Assembly (NCBI GenBank): GCA_023413185.1
Contig: JAEZQD010000120.1
Span: 1 to 19,038, forward strand
Origin: Bacillota bacterium
GTDB lineage: Bacteria > Bacillota > Clostridia > Oscillospirales > Ruminococcaceae
Direction of reading: 5' to 3'
DNA length: 19,038 nt
Below, one piece after another: positions 13,743 through 19,038 of the stretch. The first letter of the stretch is position 1. The number at the start of each line of letters is the position of its first letter. The notes under the pieces are model-generated. The model saw nothing but the letters and a program-made list of their open reading frames with translations, was not told the DNA's origin and searched no databases. A program made the translations under genes and the position numbers.

Positions 13743-14638
13743 TCTTGTGGTATTTTCTTTCCGTTTGCTATCCAATCACACAGCCTCTGCATGTCCGCAT
13801 GCAGAGGGGAGCATAGCTCAACCGAGCGCCCTGTCACCGCGTTTGCAAACCTAAGCTCTGTGCAGTGTAGCGCATGGCGCAAGATCTCGGTGCGGTCCCC
13901 CCCGTACATCGCGTCCCCCGCAAGGGGGTAGCCAAGGTGGGAAAGATGCACGCGTATCTGATGGGTGCGCCCCGTTTCCAGCGTAAGCGATATTACCGAA
14001 TAGCCGTGCCCGCGTGCGAGCACCCGATAATGGGTAACGGCGCACTGACCGTCCGGACTGACAACGCGAATCTGACGCTCAGGGCAGAGCCTGCGAATCG
14101 GTGCGTCGATGGTGCCACTGTCGTTAGTAAGCTCACCGCACACGACGGCGGTGTACCGTTTTTGTATTTTGCCCGTAAGCGCAGACGCGATGTGACGGTT
14201 TTTTGCCGCCACCACAAGCCCAGAGGTATCCCGGTCAAGGCGATTGATGGCGCGGAACACACTCGCACATCCGTTTGTTTGACAATGCGCGGCAAACAGG
14301 TTGGCAAGCGTATCGGTCTGGTGTTTTTTTGATTCGTGCACCGCAACCCCCGCGGGCTTATCAAACACCACAATATCATCGTCCTCATAGACAATGGCAG
14401 CGCAAATGTCGGGATTGGGAACCGATTTGATGCGGTCGTCGGGCAGGCTCACGCACAGTACGTCTCCGGCTGCGACCCGCGCAACCACCGGCTGCGGCTG
14501 CCCGTTTACCGTAAGCAGACCCATCTCCTTGCGAAGGGAGGTCATCATGCGGGCGGAATAGCCATGTGCCTTTCGAAGGTAGTCGCATGCTCTCGTCTCT
14601 TTGCGTCCGTCTTCGACCGTATAGGTGATTATCCGCAC
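13736..14638 (-). CDS. RluA-family rRNA/tRNA pseudouridine synthase
   Basis: This 300-residue enzyme has an N-terminal S4-like domain (RKAHGYSARMMTSLRKEMGLLTVNGQP, about 22-50) and a catalytic domain with AINRLDRDTSGLVVAAKN. The Asp in RLDRDTSG is the nucleophile of RluA-type enzymes. Further motifs are KRYTAVVCG, SLTLETGRTHQIRVHLSHLGYPLAGDAMYGG and a C-terminal ELCSPLH. It isomerises uridine in rRNA or tRNA; several RluA/RluD paralogues exist in Clostridia, so the exact target is unknown. The start is GTG (14636-14638) with GGGAGGA seven bases upstream. It is 41 bases from ilvE on the same strand. No terminator is visible; its end overlaps one ArgR-like site. Confidence 0.92.
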   Translation of the reverse strand: MRIITYTVEDGRKETRACDYLRKAHGYSARMMTSLRKEMGLLTVNGQPQPVVARVAAGDVLCVSLPDDRIKSVPNPDICAAIVYEDDDIVVFDKPAGVAVHESKKHQTDTLANLFAAHCQTNGCASVFRAINRLDRDTSGLVVAAKNRHIASALTGKIQKRYTAVVCGELTNDSGTIDAPIRRLCPERQIRVVSPDGQCAVTHYRVLARGHGYSVISLTLETGRTHQIRVHLSHLGYPLAGDAMYGGDRTEILRHALHCTELRFANAVTGRSVELCSPLHADMQRLCDWIANGKKIPQDG

Positions 14639-14679
14639 AGTACTATCCTCCCCAGCCTAGCCAAACAAAACAACACAGA

Positions 14680-15750
14680 TTATTTTACCTCAACCGTCCA
14701 GCCGAAGGTATCCTCTATCTTGCCCCACTGGATACCCGTTAAGGTATCGTACATCTTTTGTGATACGGAGCCGATTTTGCCGTCGTTTATAATCATGACC
14801 TTGTCCTGATACCGCAGATGCCCCACGGGGGAGATTACCGCCGCGGTGCCCGAGCCGAACACCTCTTTGAGCAGCCCCTTGTCAAACGCGTCGGATACCT
14901 CATCAATAGATATGCGCCGCTCACTGACTTTCATACCCCAGGACTTTGCTATCTCCATAACCGATTTTCTTGTAATGCCCGACAGGACGCTGCCGGTAAG
15001 AGCGGGGGTTACAAGCTCGTCGCCGATGACAAAGAAGATGTTCATTGCCCCTACTTCTTCAATGTACTTGCGCTCAATACCATCGAGCCACAGCACCTGC
15101 GAGTAGTTCTGCTTCTCCGCTTCCGCCTGTCCCTTCATGGACGCCGCATAGTTGCCGCCCGTTTTCGCCATACCTACGCCGCCGCGAACGGCACGTACGT
15201 AGTTGGACTCAACATAGATGTTCACGGGATTTAGTCCACCAGGATAATATGCCCCAACGGGCGATAGGATGACGATATACAGATACTGCTTACCCGGGTG
15301 TACGCCAAGGAACGGGTCGACAGCAATGACAAACGGACGGATATACAGGGAGGTTCCCTCCGCTGTGGGAATCCAGTCCTTCTCAACCTTAATCAGCTCG
15401 ATTAACGACTTCAGCGCAAACTCCTCATCAATAGGAGGAATGACCATGCGCTCGTTGGACTCATTGAGGCGCTTAAAATTCTCCTGCGGGCGAAATAGCA
15501 ATATCCTGCCGTCGGGGGAAGGATACGCCTTAAGCCCTTCGAAGATCTCCTGCCCATAATGCAGGCACATGGCGGCGGGGTCGAGCGCAAGGGGCGCATA
15601 CGGCTCGATGCGCGGGCTATGCCAGCCCTTTCCCTCGTCGTAGTTCATAATGAACATGTGATCGGTAAAAAATCGCCCAAAGCCAAGCTTTGTTTGATCC
15701 TGCGGTTTTTCCTTTAACGTTGTCGTCAATTTAAGTTCCAGGTCTGCCAC
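14680..15750 (-). CDS. ilvE: Branched-chain amino acid aminotransferase (class IV PLP enzyme)
   Basis: At 356 residues this is a type II branched-chain aminotransferase, interconverting leucine, isoleucine or valine and their 2-oxo acids with 2-oxoglutarate/glutamate. Landmarks are the start DLELKLTTTLKEKP, FTDHMFIMNYDEGKGWHSPRIEPY, CLHYGQEIFEGLKAYPSPDG, the PLP-lysine region GVGMAKTGGNYAASMKGQAEA, WLDGIERKYIEEVGAMNIFFV and FGSGTAAVISPVG. Length and order match the family. The GTG at 15750 has GAGGGAG about six bases upstream; the open frame extends to 15951, but that would run through its own promoter and the divergent yaaL start. Promoter at 15806-15834. No T-box leader is seen; the leader is short. 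Confidence 0.96.
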   Translation of the reverse strand: MADLELKLTTTLKEKPQDQTKLGFGRFFTDHMFIMNYDEGKGWHSPRIEPYAPLALDPAAMCLHYGQEIFEGLKAYPSPDGRILLFRPQENFKRLNESNERMVIPPIDEEFALKSLIELIKVEKDWIPTAEGTSLYIRPFVIAVDPFLGVHPGKQYLYIVILSPVGAYYPGGLNPVNIYVESNYVRAVRGGVGMAKTGGNYAASMKGQAEAEKQNYSQVLWLDGIERKYIEEVGAMNIFFVIGDELVTPALTGSVLSGITRKSVMEIAKSWGMKVSERRISIDEVSDAFDKGLLKEVFGSGTAAVISPVGHLRYQDKVMIINDGKIGSVSQKMYDTLTGIQWGKIEDTFGWTVEVK

Positions 15751-15805
15751 AAAATTCTCCCTCTTCCTCGTTGCATTTTTTGCTTTCGATGAATAAATAT
15801 AAGAT

Positions 15806-15834
15806 AGTATACCACGATATACGTCATTTTTCAA
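15806..15834 (-). promoter_or_regulatory. Sigma-A promoter of ilvE
   Basis: On the minus strand TTGAAA (15834-15829), a 17-base spacer ending TGG, and TATACT (15811-15806). Both hexamers match 5 of 6 positions with an extended -10. This is the best promoter in the window. Confidence 0.8.
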
Positions 15835-15884
15835 CGATAGAATGAAGGGGCATGTCTCACCATTGCGGCACTGTGTATAAAAGC

Positions 15885-15915
15885 GGAATAATTGTCCATA
15901 CTCGAAGCATATTAT
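15885..15915 (+). promoter_or_regulatory. Sigma-E-like promoter upstream of yaaL-bofA
   Basis: GGAATAAT (15885-15892) matches 7 of 8 positions of the mother-cell sigma-E -35 (GKMATATW). CATATTAT (15908-15915) matches 6 of 8 of the -10 (CATACAMT), with a 15-base spacer. The RNA would start very close to the ribosome site, which lowers confidence. No good sigma-A promoter is visible here. Confidence 0.35.
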
Positions 15916-15935
15916 GCAAAGAGAGGCGGTAACAT

Positions 15936-16196
15936 ATGGATCAGACCCCACACACCCCTAAGGCGGCGTTTTGGTCGATTAAGATGCACAAGCCCGACCA
16001 GCAGGCGCAGTACGCCGAGGAGTTAGTGAAAATTTCACAGCGTATGCGCGAGGTGGAGGATCGATTTAACCTGTGCAGCGATCCCGATCTCACCGAGGCG
16101 CACATCTATGAGATGCGTGCGCTCACCGCACGATACAGCAGTGTGCTCAAACAGGCGCGCGGCGAGGGTGCTTCCCTTGAGTCTCCGACAATGTAA
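15936..16196 (+). CDS. yaaL: YaaL/DUF2508 family protein
   Basis: This 86-residue soluble, mostly helical protein has the family phrase DRFNLCSDPDLTEAHIYEMRALTARYSSVLKQARGEG; F-N-x-x-x-D-P-D-L, I-Y-E and R-Y-x-x-L-L-K are what define DUF2508. Function is unknown. In Bacillus the gene lies between recR and bofA; here it is again followed by bofA, which supports both calls, but no dnaX-recR lies upstream and ilvE is divergent instead. Start ATG with GAGGCGG seven bases upstream. Confidence 0.82.
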   Translation: MDQTPHTPKAAFWSIKMHKPDQQAQYAEELVKISQRMREVEDRFNLCSDPDLTEAHIYEMRALTARYSSVLKQARGEGASLESPTM

Positions 16197-16281
16197 TGGG
16201 TATTATGTGTGGTAATGCAGGCACCTTTTAAGTCGCAGCCCAAATTCACGGAAGCCTGACAACTAGATGAGGTGAAACAAA

Positions 16282-16545
16282 ATGACAGCGGCACAGATTA
16301 TCTGGCTAGCGCTGAGCGCTCTGATTGGCATCATCCTGATAGCGGGAGGAAAACGGCTCAAAGCCTCGTTTAAAGGCTGGCTGCTGAGCGCGATAATGGG
16401 CTTTGGCGGACTTTTACTTATCACCTATACCGCAGGCTATACCGGTATCGCCATGAGCGTGAACCTGTATACCGGTGCAGCCTCTGTTATCCTTGGTCTG
16501 CCGGGGGTAATCCTGATGCTGGTGCTGAACCTTATGCTGGTATAG
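16282..16545 (+). CDS. bofA: Pro-sigma-K processing inhibitor BofA family protein
   Basis: This 87-residue protein has two or three hydrophobic segments and the family C-terminus MSVNLYTGAASVILGLPGVILMLVLNLML. The N-L-Y-T...LGLPGV motif is characteristic of BofA (PF07441). In Bacillus BofA sits in the outer forespore membrane with SpoIVFA and holds the SpoIVFB protease inactive until sigma-K is needed. In Clostridia its role is less clear because some lack SpoIVFB. Its presence implies a spore-forming lineage. AGGTGA lies about seven bases before the ATG. The gene follows yaaL by 85 bases and is closed by a strong terminator. Confidence 0.9.
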   Translation: MTAAQIIWLALSALIGIILIAGGKRLKASFKGWLLSAIMGFGGLLLITYTAGYTGIAMSVNLYTGAASVILGLPGVILMLVLNLMLV

Positions 16546-16575
16546 CAGCGCATACCGATGAATTGGATTAACGTA

Positions 16576-16614
16576 CAAAGCCTTTTCTCACTACGGAGAA
16601 GGCTTTGTTTTTTT
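16576..16614 (+). terminator. Intrinsic terminator of yaaL-bofA
   Basis: CAAAGCCTT...CTC pairs with GAGAAGGCTTTG (12 bp with a 2-base bulge, short loop), followed by seven T on the plus strand, 30 bases after the bofA stop. Confidence 0.92.
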
Positions 16615-16644
16615 GCCGTGCTTATGTAAAATCCCATACATCCG

Positions 16645-16673
16645 TTGCGGAGCGCGTGGGAATACGTTATAAT
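16645..16673 (+). promoter_or_regulatory. Sigma-A promoter of the GNAT-mtnN-bioY group
   Basis: TTGCGG (16645-16650), a 17-base spacer, and a perfect TATAAT (16668-16673). The leader to the ATG at 16744 is about 64 bases. Confidence 0.7.
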
Positions 16674-16743
16674 TGTGACGACATAATACCCTCGCTCACT
16701 ACTGCGCTACCGATTACAGTACAACTACGAATGGGGATATCAT

Positions 16744-17172
16744 ATGAAGCACGATATTAGATGGGGACAAAACGATGACGTATACCGGGACGCGGCGGCG
16801 CTGCGCACCGAGGTTTTTGTGGACGAGCAGAAATTCGAAGAGGAGTTTGACCAAATCGACGCGGTGGCGCATCATATGGTTGTGTACGACGAGAATGGCG
16901 CCCCTGTTGCCACGGGCAGATTGTTTGAGGAGCACGGCGGCACCTGGCATGTGGGACGCATCTGCGCGCTCAAACGCCTGCGCGGCACGGGTCTTGGACG
17001 GGTCGTGGTAGAGGAGCTTGAGAAAAAGGCAGTATCATTTGGTGCAAGCCGCATTATTCTTGGCGCCCAAACTCGGGTGCAGGGGTTTTACGAGACCCTC
17101 GGCTACCGTGTATGCGGCGATGAATACTACGAGGAGTATTGCCCTCACGTTCCGATGGAAAAACTGCTTTGA
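16744..17172 (+). CDS. GNAT family N-acetyltransferase (YjcF/ElaA-like)
   Basis: The 142-residue protein has ALRTEVFVDEQKFEEEFDQIDAVAHHMVVYDENGAPVATGRL, the R-x-x-V-F-V-x-E-Q followed by D-x-x-D-x-x-A-x-H pattern of the YjcF/ElaA branch of GNAT enzymes. It continues HVGRICALKRLRGTGLGRVVVEELE, the acetyl-CoA loop, and a C-terminal FYETLGYRVCGDEYYEEYCPHVPMEK. The substrate is unknown. First gene after the promoter at 16645; mtnN follows after 34 bases, so co-transcription is likely. Confidence 0.9.
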   Translation: MKHDIRWGQNDDVYRDAAALRTEVFVDEQKFEEEFDQIDAVAHHMVVYDENGAPVATGRLFEEHGGTWHVGRICALKRLRGTGLGRVVVEELEKKAVSFGASRIILGAQTRVQGFYETLGYRVCGDEYYEEYCPHVPMEKLL

Positions 17173-17206
17173 CAGACCTTTGTTATGATAGAAACGAGGT
17201 AAGCTT

Positions 17207-17890
17207 ATGAAAACAATCGGCATCATTGGCGCGATGGAAAGCGAGGTTGCTCTGCTGACCGAGGCGCTCTCTCACGGAGAAAAGAAGGAATATGCCCACA
17301 ACACCTTTGTGGTAGGCGATTACGGAAGAAACCGGTTGGTGGTTGCGTGCAGCGGAATCGGCAAGGTTAACAGCGCATGCACCGCCCAGATTATGGCTGA
17401 CCGATTTGACGTCGACTGCATCATCAACACCGGAATTGCGGGGGGGCTTGCGGACGAGGTAAACGTTGGTGATGTCATCATCTCCGACACGCTCACCTAT
17501 CACGACTTTACGCTGCGTTTTTTAACCTATCGCTACCCGTTTACCGAACGGTTTGCAGCGGACAAGGCACTGATTGACGCTGCGGCAGGGGCGTGCTACG
17601 AGCTTCAAAATATCACCTATTATGTGAAAAACATCGTGTCGGGCGACCAGTTTGTGACCGAGAGTGCTGTAAAGAAACGCATTCGCGAAGCATCGGACGC
17701 GTACTGCGTCGAGATGGAGGGTGCCTCTATCGCACACGCCTGTGCCATGAACGACATTCCATTTGTGGTGATACGCACCGTATCGGACAATGCCGATGAT
17801 GAAGCCGAGATGACCTTTGAGCAGTTTGCCGAGCAGACGGCAAGGGTCTCCGCCCGGATTGTGCTTGCAATGACTGATAAAATATCCTAA
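17207..17890 (+). CDS. mtnN: 5'-methylthioadenosine/S-adenosylhomocysteine nucleosidase
   Basis: This 227-residue enzyme hydrolyses MTA, SAH and 5'-deoxyadenosine to adenine and the sugar, recycling by-products of SAM-dependent and radical-SAM reactions. Motifs: start KTIGIIGAMESEV (catalytic Glu12), CSGIGKVNSA, CIINTGIAGGLADEVNVGDVI, VSGDQFV, CVEMEGASIAHAC and FVVIRTVSDNADDEA with the catalytic Asp in RTVSD. Length matches the family. The ATG has GAGG seven bases upstream. It sits between a GNAT gene and bioY on the same strand. The biotin link is suggestive, since this activity relieves 5'-deoxyadenosine inhibition of biotin synthase, though no bio synthesis gene is in view. Confidence 0.96.
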   Translation: MKTIGIIGAMESEVALLTEALSHGEKKEYAHNTFVVGDYGRNRLVVACSGIGKVNSACTAQIMADRFDVDCIINTGIAGGLADEVNVGDVIISDTLTYHDFTLRFLTYRYPFTERFAADKALIDAAAGACYELQNITYYVKNIVSGDQFVTESAVKKRIREASDAYCVEMEGASIAHACAMNDIPFVVIRTVSDNADDEAEMTFEQFAEQTARVSARIVLAMTDKIS

Positions 17891-17926
17891 CAGCGCGAAC
17901 AAATTGAAAGGCAAGGTATTTTTACG

Positions 17927-18469
17927 ATGAAACCAACCGTGTATACAAGAACACAAACAAAAAGCATGGTTCTGTGCGCTTTGTTTGCCGCCGCAACAGC
18001 GGTGCTCTCTCAGCTTTCCATCCCCCTGCCCTTTACGCCCGTGCCCATTAACCTCGCTACCTTGGCTATTTTTATCGCGGGCGGTCTGCTCGGACCGGTT
18101 TTCGGTTCAATCAGCCTGACCGTATACGTCATACTCGGCGCTGTGGGGCTGCCCGTTTTTGCGCAGTTTTCCGGCGGCGTCGGCATCATTTTAGGACCCA
18201 CCGGCGGATATATACTGGGCTATATCGCGGCTGCCTTTTTAACCGGGCTAATCGCAAAACGACTTTCTCATGGCTTTTGGGGCAATATCTTAGCGATGAC
18301 CGCCGGTCTTGCGGTATGCTATGCCATGGGCACCGCGTGGTTTATGATAAGCACCGGCACGGGGCTACTCGCGGCACTTGGGATGTGCGTGGTTCCCTTT
18401 TTAATCGGCGATGCGCTCAAGATTGCGTGCGCGGCGTTTCTTGTAAACCGGCTTGCCCGTCATGTGTAA
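17927..18469 (+). CDS. bioY: Biotin transporter BioY (ECF S component)
   Basis: This 180-residue hydrophobic protein has about six helices and the BioY hallmarks: LSQLSIPLPFTPVPINLATLAIFIAGGLLGP, YVILGAVGLPVFAQFSGGVGIILGPTGGYILGY, and CVVPFLIGDALKIACAAF. BioY is the substrate-binding S component of energy-coupling factor biotin uptake, using a shared EcfA-EcfA'-EcfT module that is not in the window. A GAAAGG lies 15 bases before the ATG. I see no BirA operator in the 36 bases upstream, so if it is regulated by biotin this must be from elsewhere. Its stop overlaps the next gene by eight bases. Confidence 0.95.
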   Translation: MKPTVYTRTQTKSMVLCALFAAATAVLSQLSIPLPFTPVPINLATLAIFIAGGLLGPVFGSISLTVYVILGAVGLPVFAQFSGGVGIILGPTGGYILGYIAAAFLTGLIAKRLSHGFWGNILAMTAGLAVCYAMGTAWFMISTGTGLLAALGMCVVPFLIGDALKIACAAFLVNRLARHV

Positions 18470-18854
18470 ACCGCTTACCCTGCGCCCGCACCATGTACTT
18501 TGCATCGCTCACTTTATCGGAAACGGATATGACGAGCGCTTCGTCCTTAACATGACCAAGATTATCGCGGCGTTAAACAACGATAACCCCCATATTACGC
18601 TCGCCGTGGGAGCGGATGCAATCTGCTCTGCGTGCCCACACAACAGCCAAGGCCTTTGCGATGAGCAGGAAAAGGTTGTACGGTACGACACCGCCTGCCT
18701 GTCCTTGTTGGGACTGGATAAGCAAGACACGCTACCATGGCAACAGCTGCGCCACTTAGCAGGAGAACGCATTCTGGATGCGGGACGACTGGTTGACGTG
18801 TGCGGCGACTGCGGGTGGTACGCACTGTGTGAAAGAATACGAAACGACCGATGA
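18462..18854 (+). CDS. DUF1284 family cysteine-rich protein
   Basis: This 130-residue protein has LRPHHVLCIAHFIGNGYDERFVLNMTKI, then VGADAICSACPHNSQGLCDE and a C-terminal VCGDCGWYALC. The R-P-H-H-x-L-C start and the C-x-x-C-P and C-x-x-C-x(5)-C clusters define DUF1284. Nine cysteines (2, 14, 55, 58, 66, 79, 114, 117, 123) suggest metal or iron-sulfur binding; no activity is established. The ATG at 18462 overlaps the bioY stop (ATGTGTAA), a coupling arrangement, and an in-frame TTG at 18453 is less likely. Last gene of the plus-strand group, followed by a strong terminator. Confidence 0.85.
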   Translation: MCKPLTLRPHHVLCIAHFIGNGYDERFVLNMTKIIAALNNDNPHITLAVGADAICSACPHNSQGLCDEQEKVVRYDTACLSLLGLDKQDTLPWQQLRHLAGERILDAGRLVDVCGDCGWYALCERIRNDR

Positions 18855-18890
18855 GTATCACGTTGTGAGATAAGATTTTTATCGGTTAAA

Positions 18891-18932
18891 CATAAAGGGA
18901 GCATGGACGATAAACGCCATGCTCCCTTTATG
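18891..18932. terminator. Bidirectional terminator between the bioY group and rnpB
   Basis: A perfect 16-bp stem (18891-18906 with 18917-18932, from CATAAAGGGAGCATGG) has a 10-base loop. The minus strand continues TTTATGTTTAACC, so it chiefly ends rnpB. It also lies 37 bases after the DUF1284 stop. Confidence 0.85.
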
Positions 18933-18933
18933 T

Positions 18934-19038
18934 GCGACTAAACCTATAAGCCGAGTTCTGTATTTGACTGTAATCTGTCTGGGCCCCGCGTTGCCGCAGG
19001 GGCTCAAGCCACCCTTCTGGGAATGCCGGGCAGGCTTA
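18934..19038 (-). ncRNA. rnpB: RNase P RNA, 3' part (runs off the right edge)
   Basis: Read on the minus strand, the segment contains GGGTGGCTTGAGCC, a GC-rich hairpin closed by a GCAA loop, CAGACAGATTACAGTC, and ACAGAACTCGGCTTATAGG near the 3' end. The last is the universal ACAGAAC..GGCUUA end of bacterial RNase P RNA; the GGCUUGAGCC-hairpin arrangement resembles the A-type 3' domain. About 100 of the expected 350-400 bases are present; the 5' part lies beyond the window. The catalytic RNA removes 5' leaders from pre-tRNAs. The exact 3' end is uncertain by a few bases. Confidence 0.9.

Noticed and set aside
15751..15805. T-box or leader-peptide attenuator for ilvE
   Set aside because: The leader is only about 50 bases, without a T-box motif or terminator hairpin.
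15751..15951. Open extension of the ilvE frame to 15951
   Set aside because: It would cover the ilvE promoter and overlap the divergent yaaL start; the GTG at 15750 has a good ribosome site and matches family length.
17891..17926. BirA operator upstream of bioY
   Set aside because: No TTGT-AACC...GGTT-ACAA palindrome is present in the short gap.
17522..17956. 144-codon minus-strand frame opposite mtnN
   Set aside because: Antisense shadow without ribosome site or recognisable domain.

Overview
The window is a stretch of chromosome from a spore-forming member of the Clostridia (Firmicutes/Bacillota) with moderate GC content. The evidence is a yaaL-bofA pair (bofA is a sporulation gene), an A-type-like RNase P RNA, low-GC-type ribosome binding sites (GGAGG-like), sigma-A promoters with extended -10 boxes, a walJ-rlmH neighbourhood, and frequent TTG and GTG starts. 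I cannot name the genus. There is no integrase, transposase, phage gene, CRISPR array or tRNA, so this is mostly conserved core genome. The less ordinary parts are one ABC-type operon at the left edge and several structured non-coding segments.

Layout. (1) 1-2483, minus strand: a three-gene operon reading off the left edge. It encodes a MacB/LolD-type ATPase with a charged C-terminal tail, a secreted membrane-anchored protein with CARDB-like domains, and a MacB/FtsX-type permease of which only the first 31 codons are present. (2) 2747-3430, plus strand: a YhhN-family membrane protein followed by a large hairpin and a bidirectional terminator. (3) 3602-8732, minus strand: a Dabb-domain protein, YifB/ComM ATPase, rlmH, walJ, a GNAT acetyltransferase and murA. 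(4) 9041-10813, minus strand: a membrane-anchored LysM-G5-M23 peptidoglycan hydrolase, with about 400 bases of non-coding DNA upstream that hold promoters and nested inverted repeats. (5) 11219-13572, minus strand: a polar amino acid ABC importer (binding lipoprotein, permease, ATPase). Three matches to the ArgR operator lie upstream, and an elaborate hairpin/pseudoknot-capable segment separates the binding-protein gene from the permease gene. (6) 13736-15750, minus strand: an RluA-family pseudouridine synthase and branched-chain aminotransferase. (7) 15936-16545, plus strand: yaaL-bofA with its own terminator. (8) 16744-18854, plus strand: a GNAT acetyltransferase, MTA/SAH nucleosidase, biotin transporter BioY and a cysteine-rich DUF1284 protein. 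(9) 18934-19038, minus strand: the 3' end of rnpB, facing the previous operon across a 16-bp terminator stem.

Functional themes are cell envelope (murA, the M23 hydrolase, WalJ, the CARDB-type ABC system), ribosome/RNA maturation (rlmH, RluA family, rnpB), amino acid handling (importer, ilvE) and SAM/biotin housekeeping (mtnN, bioY). I see no fully novel multi-gene system with confidence. The best candidates for undescribed biology are the ATPase/CARDB-protein/permease operon, whose sensor-like N-terminal domain has an abrupt AT-rich composition, and the RNA-like elements at 12675-12777, 10830-11072 and 3491-3554.
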